From positions 2,224-23,082 of the forward strand of contig VHZZ01010784.1 of assembly GCA_009801015.1 (NCBI GenBank): 20,859 nucleotides of DNA, written 5' to 3'. Positions 7,360-18,181 of this stretch are shown here, one piece after another. Position 1 is the first letter of the stretch. Each line of letters opens with the position of its first letter. A program made the position numbers and the translations under genes. The DNA is from Silene noctiflora. Taxonomy: Eukaryota > Streptophyta > Magnoliopsida > Caryophyllales > Caryophyllaceae. A model generated the notes under the pieces. It had not been told where the DNA came from and made no database searches. It worked only from the letters and a program-made list of their open reading frames with translations.

Positions 7360-10300
7360 ATGTGTATGTTCTGTGTGATTCAAAAGTGGTCGCGCAGGGT
7401 TGCTACAATGCTGCCTTGGCTAGTCATCCCACTTATAGGGTTATGGGCTTTATCACAGTTGTTACCGCCGGCTTTTCGCTTTGAGATTACATCCCCGAGG
7501 TTGGCCTGTGTGTTTGTCTTGTTGATTACTCTTTTCTGGTATGAGGTTTTAATGCCCTACTTGTCGGCTTGGAGGGTTAGGAGGAATGCCTTTCTGAGGG
7601 AGAGGAAGAGGTCTGAGGCTTTGGAGTTACAAAAGTTGAAGAAAACCGCTACTAGGAAATGTAGGAACTGTTTGACTCCATACAAGGACCAGAATCCTGG
7701 TGGGGGGAAGTTCATGTGTTCTTATTGTGGGCATATTTCGAAGAGACCGGTTCTTGACTTGCCTATTCCTCCTGGTATGTCTAATTCTGGGCTAATTAAA
7801 GAGTTGTTTGGCAAAGGTGGGAAGCTATTGAATGGGAAGAACTGGTCGGATAATGTTTCACTTTGCAATCAGGAGTGGTTAGAGAATGGTAATTGGGTGA
7901 TAAATGGGTCTTTTCCAGTCAAATCGTCGTATCCGCCTCAAAAGAATGGTGTCTTGTTGTTCGGAAGAAATGAGCCATGCTTGTCAGAGAAGTCTTATTC
8001 TGGTGTTTACTTTTTTGCTTGTAAATTGTTGATGTCATTTCTGCTGAGTATACGGTGGCTTTGGAGAAAGCTTTTTAGAATTAGGTCATCAGAAGATTCT
8101 TCGACTGATGCTGATCATAGGATGCTGGCAAAGAAGGGTGATAATGGCAGCACAGGTCCTGAGAGTAGAAGTGAGAAAGCTCGCAGGAAAGCTGAAGAGA
8201 AGAGGCAGGCTAGATTAGAAAGGGAACTCCTGGAGGAGGAAGAGAGAAAGCAGAGAGAAGAGGTGGCGAGATTGGTTGAGGAGCGCAGAAAATTGCGAGA
8301 TGAAAAACTAGAAGCTGAAAATCGTGCGAGGGGAACCTCTTCACTGAGGGCAAAAGACAGTAAGAAGGAGGCTGAGAGAAAGAGGCAGGAGCGGAGAAAG
8401 GAAAAGGACAAAGGATCTAGTAAAAGCAATTCTGATGTGGAGGAGCTGGACAGAAAAGCTGGCAAGGAAAATGAGCGAAAACGGGACACTGAAAGAAAGA
8501 ACGGGAATGACCGACGGGAATCTCCAAAGAATGGGGTAGACAGTGTTAAGGTTCATAATTCTGAGTCGGGACATGGAGTGAAGGGTAGTTCAAATAATTT
8601 TAGCCGAGGAAATGTTGGTTCCAGATACTTTGATCGTATGAGGGGTACTTTTTTGTCTTCATCAAAGGCATTTACTGGCAGTGGTTTTTTTGGCAAAGCT
8701 GCCCCAACTTCTACCCCTGTACCTAAAGAAGTGAAGCCTAGCTCTGTTGATTATTCCTTGTTTCCAAATAACAGGCGTGATTATCATCCACTGGAGCGTC
8801 TGCCTGAAAATAATGGCGATGACAAGGTCAATCTTCACCCTGTAAGTCACTTTACTGTGTAATTTTGAGTATGTGTGGCGGCTGGTGGCTTGACATCTTA
8901 TTTTTCTCTTTTTTTTTTTTCGTGCTATATGCACTATATGTCTATATATGCTATTCTGCTGCCTTTTTGTTTGGTTTGGAGTAATTGTCCACTATTATTT
9001 TTAACCATCATGCTGACTAAATAAGCAACTTGGTACCAGGTTTCTGCTGAATCTCAACGTAAACCAACCCAAATGTCATGGCATCACCTATTTGCTAGAG
9101 CCTCACCGGCCAATTCTAATGTAATTAGCAGACCCAGTGCAAAATCACAGGCAGAAGGTCAAAGCCCTCACATACCCTGTTCAGTATCATCTGCACCGCT
9201 TTATGATAACCCCATTGATCTGCCATCTCCATTTACACTACCGGCCTTTTCAAGTGGTCCTTTGGCTAATAGCGTTGGCATATCAGTGGCGACGGATCCT
9301 TTGTTTTCAAGTGCCTCAGATAGGCCTCGTGATCTACTACCAGAGGAACCAGAGCTTTTCGAGGACCCTTGTTATGAACCAGATCCTGTATCTCTCCTTG
9401 GTCCCGTTTCAGAATCACTTGATAACTTTCAACTGGATCGTGGTGGTAGTTATGTGCAGGATGAATTTGGAAAATCTTGTCCTTTGATCAATGTTTCCTT
9501 GTCGTCGGATGTTGCCAGGCCATCTCCAATTGAATCTCCATTGTCACGACTGAGAGTTGCTGATGAAAAGCAGAATAATTTTGGACACTTTGCTGGCAGT
9601 CCCAAGGCCCTTGATATGCACTCTATCCCTGCTTCGGACTTGAATAATAACAATGATATGGGAACATGGCATATGTGGAATTCATGTCCCCTTGGTCCAG
9701 ATGGCTTAAGTTTGGTTGGCAGCACGTCTAACTGGAGTATCCCTCTTGAAAGGAGCAGACTGAAAAATGAAGAGATAATGCATCATTCCCCGCAAAAAAC
9801 TATGGCTTCATTATTCTCGAACAATGGCCATATTGTTTCTGGAACACAATCTTCTCAGAAGGTCCTCATGGGAAATGCTCAAAACAATTCTGGGTTTGGT
9901 GCCTCTATTCCTAGCTCAAATGATCAAACTCCATGGTTGCAGAAAGCTTATTTTCCTCCACTTTCAGTCAGTGAAAGCCATATTCCAATTAGTCCAACTG
10001 AGGGTGCTTCTCAGAATAAAATGGATTATTGGAGTTCCAGAAGGGATGCAGTGGGTCATGCAGTTGATTCATCCACAGCCGGTTGTTGGTCCAAGTGAGT
10101 ATACTTGTTTGCATGATCTAAAGTAGTTTTTTAAGTCCCTAAATTTCAGTGTATATGGAAGATGTCGAAGATCACAAAACATAAGTCACACATTTTGATA
10201 TGACATCCTTTATGTGATCTGGTATGTGGTAAAAACTCTTGATATGTATGCTGTAAGCTGCATTAGTGTGTAACAATGAAAGCTTCATTGCCATTAATGA

Positions 10301-10839
10301 ATCACTTATCATGTTAGGATGGTTAATCAAAATTGCAATATATTTGGATTTCATATAGGGTGTGTTTGGATATCATTTGAGGAGGAAAGGGAGGGGAAGG
10401 GAGTAGTTGTAAAGAAAAGAAAAGAGAGGTAGGGAGAATGGAGCAAGATGCTCTTCAACTATGATCTCACCCTCTCTCCCTCGCGTTCACCGCCTTATCT
10501 GTTTGAAACAATATCTTATTAAATAGTACTGTGGAAAGCATAGAAAATATTATGGTTTATTTGCAGAAAGAAGTAAAGAATCAGTTTTGTACCACCCCCG
10601 CCAATGTGTATTTTTTCTTCTCTCATTTTCTTGTGCGGGCAGAAAGAGGGCTGTCATCGTCCAAAATACACTGTTGGTTGCCCGTGTTTATATAACATCC
10701 TTGACATCTTGCGTGCGCAATTTCAGAAGCGTCATCTCCAAGCTATTTGTGTGACAATTTATGAAAAAGTTGTTGGACCTAGTAGGCTGATTGTTGTCTG
10801 TTCACCTTGCCATCTTTATTTCAGTATTATCAGGTCTCC

Positions 10840-10883
<44 letters not shown>

Positions 10884-13346
10884 AATTTAAATTCAAAGCA
10901 AATATTACTCTGTAGTCCCTCCTATTAGTTGGAGTTGCCCCATTTTCCAATTTGGCAACTTTTTAGATGCAAATTCTCCATTTATCGTTACTAACTTAAT
11001 TAATCCACTTATTAAGCTTCATTATTCCCTCATTTGTTACGTAATTACACTACATTAATTCAAATTCCCCGCTCAACCAACTTTATGAACCCTAACATGG
11101 CCCTTAATACCATTATCTGCCGCCAGTGACACCACGACCAAACACTGTCGTCGCTGTGTTGTTAAGGAGATACAAGGTTCGATGAGAAGGATGAGTGTTA
11201 GGGAGGTCGCATTAGAGAAGAGCGACACTAGTGGGGTGTGAGGTTGAATTAAAGGACGAGGCTAGGGAGGTACAAGGTCAATCGGGAGAAGGGCGTGGGC
11301 GTGTGACTATGGGTGGTCTGATCAGAGAAGGGAAATGCTATGCGTCGTCAAATGCTTTTCCTGAACCCAGATGTGTTTAGTGGAGACTAGAAGGGCAGGG
11401 GTGTAAAGGCAGAGAGGGGGAAGCAATGGTGTGTAGGTGGCAGGGGAGAAGTAATGAAGTGAGGGGGAATGGTTGTGGTGGTAGGAAGGGTAATAGGATA
11501 TTGAATGTTAGTGCGGTACTTGGTGGAGGGGAGGAAAGGTTGTGATGGTTTAGGGGACGAAAGGCGGTGAGGCGGATGTAATTGTTTATATACCCTTCCT
11601 AGTTTTCTGTATGCAAATGAAATGGGATAATTCCAAAGTATAGGAGGGAGTATAAGCTAATCTAAGTGTCCTGGCATCACTGTTTTTGTTGAGTTCACAA
11701 AAGGATTGTTGGAGGTAGGGAGGAGAATTACTTGTTGAGGCAAGAGTCTTAGTGTTGGCTTTCTGGGTCAACAGAGAATCAAAGATTGTGCAATAGCGGG
11801 GGCTTCGACTCAACCACTGACTTAAAAGTGTAGGAGGTTGATGAGAAATAAATAAAGAACGAAGAGGCATTCTATATGAAACTTCTCTAAAGGTTTTAGA
11901 GTGAATATTCATAAGCTGGGCTGTTGTAATTATTTCAGTGAGTTTTTACACCTGTCTCAGCTGTCTGTACTCAGTCGCTATCTTGAAACATGTTTCTAAA
12001 CTTTCACAAGAAGCATTGTGAAAGCAGCTTGTGATGATAAGATGAGGGCATTTAGTAGGCAGCATATTTGGACGCCCCTTTAGAGGAATTGGGGTAATGG
12101 TGATTATGATGCCCATTAACAAGAAGTTGACTTTTTCTTACACGTTGCACTCTCTATGGTGTATGATGTTTGTGGATGATATTGTGTTGATTGATGAGGC
12201 GAAAGAGGGGGTTGAGAGAAAGTTGGAACCGTGGAGGCATACTTCGGAGACTCGTGGGTTTCGGCCAAGTAAGAGTAAGACCGAGTATTTGAGGTGTCAG
12301 TTCAGTAATCCCGCGGGATCGAGATCGACAGAGGTGGGGAGTATTATTTTCGATGGAAATGTTGTTGAGGGGTTAGCTTTCTTTAGATATCTAGGATCTA
12401 TTATTCAAAAAGATGGGGAGTTAGATGGAGATGTGGCTCATAGAATTAAAGCGGGATGGTTGAAATGGAAAAGTGCTAGAGGGTTTTTATGCGATAAAGA
12501 TATGCCCCATAGATTAAAGGGAAAATTCTATCGCACGGCGGTTAGGCCTGCCTTACTTTTCGGCTCCGAAACATTGTCACATTCAAAAGATGAGTGTGGC
12601 GGAGATGCGTATGTTGAGGTTGATGTGCGGTCACACAAGGAAAGATCGATTAAGGAATGAGGTGATTAGGGAAAAGGTGAAAGTGGCGCCAATAGAGGAC
12701 AAGATGGTGGAAAATCGACTAAGATGAGTGTGGCGGAGACCTATGGACGCACCAGTTAGGAAGCTGGAGACTTGGGGAACAGAAAAGGTTGCTAGGGGTA
12801 GAGGGAGACCAAAACAGACATGGCTGATAGTTATAGGGAGACCAAAACAGACATGGCTGAGAGTTATAGAGCACGATATGAGATTTCTCGGGCTTGACGA
12901 GGGGATGGTGTTAGAACGGGCACAATGGAGGGAAATGATATATGTGGATTTTTAGTTTTTGATGTTTTTTTGAAATATTTAATGTTTTTATTTACTTTTT
13001 AAAAAACTTATTTGCTCTTTTCAGATTTAGTACAAGTTTTTACCAACAACTTTTTATTTCACTTTTAAAGTATTTCGGACCCTTAAGTTTTACTTCGGTT
13101 TTCAAAATCGTTTTAATCTTTATTCTCGATTTAAATTCTAAGTTTTATAAAGGAAATCCGGACTTAGATTTTAAAACTTATAAGGCTACCTTGACTTTTG
13201 TTTTATGTTTCACTCCCCTTTTGTTTTTGTTTTTCACTTGTTCTTTTCTATATTTTTGCATTTTGAGGTGTGCGTTCACCTATGGACGGTTCTGAAAGAT
13301 GATTCATGTCAGGCGACCCCAAACCATTTTGGGATTAAGGCTCTGA

Positions 13347-13384
<38 letters not shown>

Positions 13385-16300
13385 CACTCTCTATGGTGTT
13401 GTGTTTTCAACCGGTGGTGGCAGAGTGATATGTGGAGCAATATGGATGAGGTTGGTTTGCTGTTGAAGTAAACATTAAGACAAATCCCAACCACTTTCAC
13501 TCTCTCTTTTCTTCTTAAGCATGCCCTTAAAACTTCTGCATCATTTGCTCTATTGTCCACTCTCCCGTCCATCTCCACAAGAGTTTATGAATTCTTTCTG
13601 ATGGGGATCACAAGCTTGCCAACCGACCTATGATCAAATAAATCTCTCTTTCTCCATCTTTCATTTCTATCTTTTAGGGCCTCCTATTGGCCAAACCTCA
13701 TTTTACATCCCATTCTGTCTACCTTCGTAGGTCCTCCTATTGACCACTTGTTAACCCCTACACTAGCCCACTATGCACCATAGACATCATACATCACCAC
13801 TGCCTCCTGATGAATATTTGGTTAGTAGATGTCATAAGTCCATGATTCCTGTGCCTTCTGTTCTCTCCCATCATTCACTAACACCCACATGCCACATTTT
13901 TTTGATGATTCCAAGTGAGCTTGCTTGAAAATTGAAATATTTAAGGATCTTTCACGTTCATGAAGAGGGTGATGGAAATTCTGGTCACATTCTGTTTTCG
14001 TGATTGACTTTAAGGTCGTAGTATGCATGATCGTAGTTATGCACCGTAAGAGTCACAGTGTTATTCAGCCCTGTCTTATTTTAATTTAATTCATTTTTTT
14101 TACGGGAGAGAAAGTTATGGAGGTGGGAGGAATAGCGGAGAGCTTGATTTTGGATGAAAGTGTAAATTTTCAAGGACTAGATTAAGTAGGAGATGGTGTA
14201 TTATTGATAAAAAAAAAGGACAGATCAACTTTTGGATTATGAGTAGCATGTTGCAACTTGCAAGGAACCTTCAATCTGTTGGCAAAACATAACAGCAAAA
14301 ACACGTACTTAGGTTGCATATACTTGTTTGGCAAAACTTTCAGATCTCTCTCTAAATTAAGCGCCAATTGTTGTGAGTTGTGACAACTTCAGTCATAATT
14401 TTCATGTTAGTGAAAACACATTGCTGGGATTGTATTCTCTTGTAGTTTCTGGTAAATCAAAATTTTATATTTCATAAATCCAGTAGGATAAGTTCATTTA
14501 AAACTTTTTAAAGATTGTTTCGTACAAGTAATCTGGTTGAGTATCAGGATGTCACAATTGGAATCCTACAAAACTTTATGTTTGGATCCATTTCTGCTTA
14601 ATCATATTAAGGTGACAAGCCATTTTATCTTGGTTTATTTCTATTTTCATGCACCAAGGTTTAAACAAATTCTACTTTGGGGGTCCCCTCAGGTTTCATT
14701 AATTCCACATTGGTGACATAAGGCTTGGGGTATTCCCACTTTGGTGTCCGGACTCCGGAGGTTAGAAAATTTCTCTTATTTGGTGACCAAAGTAACCTCA
14801 GGGCAACGAAGTGAAAATTATCATTTTAATAAAATAGTTCCACAGAAGACTTCTTGTCCATTTGTCTTCTTGTTGGCCTCCACGATCTGGTATCATCTAG
14901 ATTATTTATCAACATATTCAGTTATTCAGGTAATTTGTTTTTCTATTTTTTAGCACAAACACCTCTGGTATCTCTTCCCATCACACATTCCAGATTGTCC
15001 CTAGGATTGAATAGAACAGTTCTGGCCGGAGCTTTGCCTCTTTTCAGAATCATGTCTTTCCAACCCTAGAATACTATTCTTGTACTCTCTTCGGTAACAA
15101 AATGTATTCCAACTTCTCTTTTGTGTTTAGCTTTTGATATAGCACAAGCTAAACAAGATTCTTATAACTCGTGGCTAAACTTAGCCACACTTTTTGAAGC
15201 TACCCACTCTATACTTTTCCATGCTTCTTGTTTGTTATCAAGGAATTTAGTTCAACCACCACCTTTAATTCATATTGGATAAAATGCCACCTCCATTTGA
15301 ATTTCATCTATAATTCAGTCATTCCTAGAACTTGAACCCTCCAGTGCTTTTGAAGATGCCGATGACAGTCGCAAGAATTAATCCACGAGTTTGCCCAGTT
15401 ATGCTTCCTCCCCACAAAAGAACAACATTCAATTCTATTTAACTTTAGATGCAAACACCAGTCCAAAGATGCCTTTGTTTTAATTACTCTTTATTGAATT
15501 GTACTGAGGATGATCCATCTATGCTTGTGGTGATGCTTTCTGTGAGAGTCTGTCTACTGACAGCTTTGGTCGTTTCTAGCTGATTGTGTACAAATCTTTC
15601 TCCTTGTTCTCTGTTAGGGTTTTCATTGAATGTCAATCCCAGCAATGTCCAGAATATAAAGTGATTGCGTGTTTCTTTCATATTGACGATTTGCTCGTTA
15701 ATATTCTTCCTCTAGGTTTTCCATCCCATTTATTTTTTTGTTTGTTCTAGTTGGAGTGTTGCATTGCTTCTTGCCTGAACCACCTTTTCCCTTCATTGAA
15801 GATGAATTGTTTGCGCTTGGTTGCTGCCATGTCTGTCCATTGAGTTAATTCTTCACATAATTGTGTTAGTTTCTGTGGCAACTATTATGCATGCTCATTT
15901 CTTCTTTTAGATTATGATGCACCTTTGCAAATTATCTGTTACCTGTGTTAGTGGGACTTTTCTATTTATCCATTTCCCTTTTCCTTCTCCACCTTATTCA
16001 TATTCGCAACCTTGTCAGAAAGAATTGGTTCATATTCGCCACTGCTTCAATGGAGTTCTTGTTAATCACTACCTGCTTATCATTTTAATCCTCATCATCT
16101 TTTGAGTTTCCTCTTTGGCGTTTCCGCAACAATGGACGACAATTTTCCTTTATTCCCTGTATAAGTTTTGAGTCAGTAGCGGAGGACGAGATTCCGGATT
16201 GGAAGTAGATCTGATATCCGATCTCCCACTGACTTAGGAGACTAGTTTCGACCAGTTTTTTCAGAGGCCGCTCTGTTGATTAATCTGGTTTAGGAACACT

Positions 16301-18181
16301 CGCTTGTGTAAAGTTAAGTAAAATTCATGAATTGAACAGCCCAACTTTTGAAGCTTTGCCAAACAATCGATATCTCTTGTTGAAGCCAATCTTCAAACTA
16401 ATTCGAAAACAAGCTTATAATACAGGAAAAGCTTCTGTTTGGTAGCGGTCATAGGGGTTCTGCAAGGACTTGACCGTAGATAGAAGCAAGAGATGAGAGA
16501 ACTACAGATCCGTATTCGTATTCGTAGTTAGTAGGCACATTTAACATCCATTTCCTTATTCCACTCCGTTTGGCAGCATCCACTAATTTGGGACTTCCAA
16601 CCTTTTGAGCTGTGTTTTCTGGAATCAAGCCATTATCTTTTGAATTCGGCTGATCAATTTGCACACTCGGTGCGCTGTTACGGTGTTACCGTTGTCCGCT
16701 ACCATCCTATTGTTAGGATGGAACGTCCTTATTATCCACCAACAGTTCTCGTTTGGGTTGAATGCATGGTTGAGTGTGTGATGACTGTTCTCTAACTCAT
16801 ATTTCAAACTCCAGTAATTGAGTACTCGAGTACTTAAGTACTATCTGTAACGATGTGGACTTTTTAAGTATCAATAAGGGCTCTCCCCACTGTCATTAGT
16901 GTTCAATTGAGATTTGAGTCTACTTGTAAGATTTCTTGCAATGGTTTGCAATATTCGCTAAGAAATCGCTGTGCACTATGATACTTGTCGCCAGACACAG
17001 TGATTTCTTGTATATATGAAATTGCCTCCATGGGAATATTTTGCAAAAAAGATCTCGAGGATTTGGTTGTTATGGTTACCGGATTCACTATGAATATGCC
17101 CTCACCGATTCGTAATTTGTTCTTATAGAATGTGTGTTACATGCATTTTTAGTAAGCGACTAATTAGAATTTGCTCTCAATGATTTGCAATTCACAGGGC
17201 ATCCAAGCGAATCCGGTAAACCTGGTGTTATTACTCGTTGCATATTCCATTGTCTCATTTGGTTGTCATTAGTCATAGTTACAAGACACTGTACTTCCCG
17301 GATCTCTAATTTTTGAAATGGAGAACCATTCTGCTGTCAGAGCTTGGGAGATGAATTCAATTCATCAGTATCGTCCATAAAACTTCAGCCATTTCTTGTT
17401 TTCTTGTAAAACAAACTGTACTGACTTTGCTTTGCTTGTCTCCTTTGGAATCCATTTCTAAGTCATCCTTGGCGGTATTTTTCTCCTCTAGATTTTTTAA
17501 TGTCTGTTACCGTGTTCAGGAATTCGTCTTTCTTATCCCTCTTTCTTAGAAAAGTTGTGCCTTCTGGAAATGTTGACCATCTAGTTTGATTGTTTAAAGT
17601 GTTGATAGTTTGCTATAAAAGGTCAAATATCCAAGTAGGTGCTTTTTCCTAGGTCAAGTGGCGTTTCTATGGTGTTAAGTTTCTTGAACTGCATTTTTGC
17701 TTTCTTTCTTCTCTTTCACGACATGAATACAGGAAGTAGTCTTCGTCACTGTTTAGTGTGAAAAGAGGAAATGGAGAGAAATCCTATTTGTTATTGAGTT
17801 CTCGACTTCTTGTAACTGGCCACATTTTCTAAATAATGGGTTCTAATGCTCTTTCCAGCTGTGTTGAGTGTGATTTGCTATTTCTATGACTGGCAGATTT
17901 TTGTTAAAGAGTATAACGCATGGCATCAAAACACTCCGTTTTATTTTCCTTTACTTTGATCGACAGCTGTTCCTGGACAACATCTGTTTTTCTTTATTAT
18001 GTTAAAAGAGTATAACTCATGTTTTAATCCGATTATTGATTTGTTGTTCTTTTTTCCTTGCAGAAATGAAATGTCTGAACAAGGTTCTGGAGAAGGCATT
18101 AGAAATCAATCTACTGTGAGATCTTCTGTTGGCGGTCTTTATTCTGCCCCAGATGTACAGTCGCTTTGGTCATTTGAATGA
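7360..18181 (+). CDS. NST1-like plant membrane protein with zinc ribbon and coiled coil; three coding exons
   Basis: The model joins 7360-8841, 9040-10094 and 18064-18181, about 884 aa. Donors are CCT|GTAAGT and CAA|GTGAGT, the acceptors are CCAG and GCAG, and the frame is kept across both junctions. The protein starts MCMFCVIQKWSRR, the conserved start of plant proteins databases label 'stress response NST1-like'. Two hydrophobic segments (about residues 14-36 and 47-66) are followed by a basic stretch, a C4 zinc ribbon (C101-x2-C104, C120-x2-C123) and a third hydrophobic segment (about 214-237). A long charged K/E/R coiled coil follows (about 268-385), then a Ser/Pro-rich low-complexity region ending in SLWSFE. 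This predicts a membrane-anchored protein with a cytosolic coiled coil. Its biochemical role is unknown, and the NST1 label comes mainly from the charged coil. The SLWSFE end matches the family as I remember it and supports the distant last exon. Confidence 0.88.
8842..9039 (+). other. Intron between first and second coding exons
   Basis: A 198-bp GT-AG intron with a consensus GTAAGT donor and a T-rich tract. In-frame read-through from exon 1 ends after six codons (VSHFTV, then a stop), so the intron must be removed for a full-length product. Confidence 0.88.
9040..10094 (+). CDS. Second coding exon of the NST1-like gene
   Basis: The exon opens with GTT TCT GCT (V-S-A) directly after a TACCAG acceptor, in frame with the preceding exon. 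It adds 351 codons plus two bases. The product is Ser/Pro/Asn-rich with acidic patches and no catalytic motif, so it is probably disordered. Reading past the donor at 10095 soon gives a stop, consistent with an intron there. Confidence 0.88.
10358..10530. mobile_element. Possible hAT-type MITE remnant
   Basis: The left side reads AGGGTGTGTTTGGATATCA followed by a purine-rich stretch (GGAAAGGGAGGGGAAGGGAG). The right side has CCCTCTCTCCCTCG followed by CCTTATCTGTTTGAAACA, a rough inverted match. This purine/pyrimidine layout is common in dicot hAT MITEs. The inverted repeat is poor and no clean 8-bp target duplication is seen. Confidence 0.35.
10841..10878. repeat. Poly(T) tract of 38 bases
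   Basis: An uninterrupted run of T from 10841 to 10878 lies 36 bp before the left end of the Stowaway-like element. It could be the poly(A) tail of a minus-strand retroposon or a slippage-grown homopolymer. No retroposon body is recognised next to it. Its exact length is likely to be unreliable in the assembly. Confidence 0.8.
10915..11650. mobile_element. Stowaway-like TIR element, 736 bp
   Basis: The left end reads GTCCCTCCTATTAGTTGGAG, and the reverse complement of the right end reads CTCCCTCCTATACTTTGGAA. Similarity runs on for about 34 bp (CCCATTT, then ATGCAAAT versus TTTGCATA). TA flanks both ends (10913-10914 and 11651-11652). The interior is GC-richer and G/A-rich on the plus strand, with no transposase-like reading frame, so it is a large non-autonomous element. 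Confidence 0.75.
11653..12143. other. Unassigned intron sequence
   Basis: Nothing recognisable lies between the Stowaway-like element and the LINE insertion site; there is no coding, RNA or repeat signal that I can support. Confidence 0.5.
12144..12162 (+). repeat. Left target-site duplication of the LINE
   Basis: GTTGCACTCTCTATGGTGT here is repeated exactly at 13381-13399, immediately after the LINE tail. The last few bases (TGGTGT) also fit the reverse-transcriptase coding sequence, so the true 5' junction may lie a few bases to the left through microhomology. Confidence 0.85.
12163..13380 (+). mobile_element. 5'-truncated RTE-clade LINE
   Basis: The plus strand keeps the C-terminal part of an RTE-type reverse transcriptase: WCMMFVDDIVLIDE (Y/F-x-D-D box), then KSKTEYLRC, FRYLGSIIQKDGE, HRIKAGWLKWKSA and KGKFYRTAVRPALLFGSE, ending with RGRGRPKQTW and a stop at 12953-12955. 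A frameshift falls near 12590: the next frame continues with MSVAEMRML and then APIEDKMVENRLR. A short deletion near 12723 seems to have removed the residues before VWRRP. A 3' UTR follows, then a GATGTTGTTGTT triplet-rich tail (13345-13380) typical of RTE elements. The element is inactive. Confidence 0.88.
12802..12867 (+). repeat. 33-bp tandem duplication inside the LINE
   Basis: Two 33-bp units (12802-12834 and 12835-12867) differ at one base (GATAG versus GAGAG). The duplication adds 11 in-frame codons, doubling GRPKQTW in the C-terminal part of the reverse-transcriptase protein. Confidence 0.9.
13381..13399 (+). repeat. Right target-site duplication of the LINE
   Basis: An exact 19-bp copy of 12144-12162 begins directly after the third GATGTTGTTGTT unit. 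It marks the 3' boundary of the insertion. Confidence 0.85.
13400..18063. other. Unassigned distal part of the last intron
   Basis: About 4.7 kb without a supportable gene. Short open stretches exist on both strands, but none exceeds 90 codons or shows a known domain. Local curiosities are AGTACT palindromes at 16821-16842 and short hairpins near 15130-15190 (GTTTAGCT...AGCTAAAC and GTGGCTA...TAGCCAC). Part of the minus strand near 14950-15680 looks coding-like but is not identified. Confidence 0.5.
18064..18181 (+). CDS. Short last coding exon of the NST1-like gene
   Basis: A strong acceptor (TTTTTTCCTTGCAG ending at 18063) precedes 118 nt encoding NEMSEQGSGEG...SAPDVQSLWSFE and TGA. The first base completes the AA left by the previous exon to give Lys, so the phase fits exactly. 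The polyadenylation-like AATAAA at 18198-18203 follows closely but may be too near to be the one used; the 3' UTR probably extends further. Confidence 0.85.

Larger units (their letters stand above)
10095..18063 (+). other. Very long (7969 bp) last intron of the NST1-like gene
   Basis: The GTGAGT donor and GCAG acceptor are phase-matched. The contents are a possible hAT MITE (about 10358-10530), a T38 tract (10841-10878), a Stowaway-like element (10915-11650), a truncated RTE LINE (12163-13380) and unassigned sequence. The intron is far longer than a typical dicot intron and precedes an exon of only 39 codons. Confidence 0.8.

Noticed and set aside
7299-7484. Alternative upstream start giving a 61-aa product near the NST1-like start
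   Set aside because: It would begin at TTG in another frame; the ATG at 7360 gives the conserved family N-terminus.
8115-8489. 124-codon minus-strand frame opposite the NST1-like coiled coil
   Set aside because: It is a Ser/Leu-rich mirror of the A/G-rich coiled-coil codons, with no independent start context or domain.
10604-10885. 93-codon plus-strand frame ending in poly-Phe
   Set aside because: The end is just the T38 tract translated, and it lies within an intron.
11586-11912. 108-codon minus-strand frame
   Set aside because: It starts in unassigned sequence and ends within the Stowaway-like element; no domain or gene-like context.
13345-13380. Simple microsatellite as an independent feature
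   Set aside because: The GATGTTGTTGTT units are the 3' tail of the RTE LINE, directly followed by its target duplication.
16140-16260. Possible hairpin RNA around the paired AGTCAGT/ACTGACT sequences
   Set aside because: Only about 7 bp pair cleanly and the rest of the arms do not match, so there is no support for a miRNA or other structured RNA.
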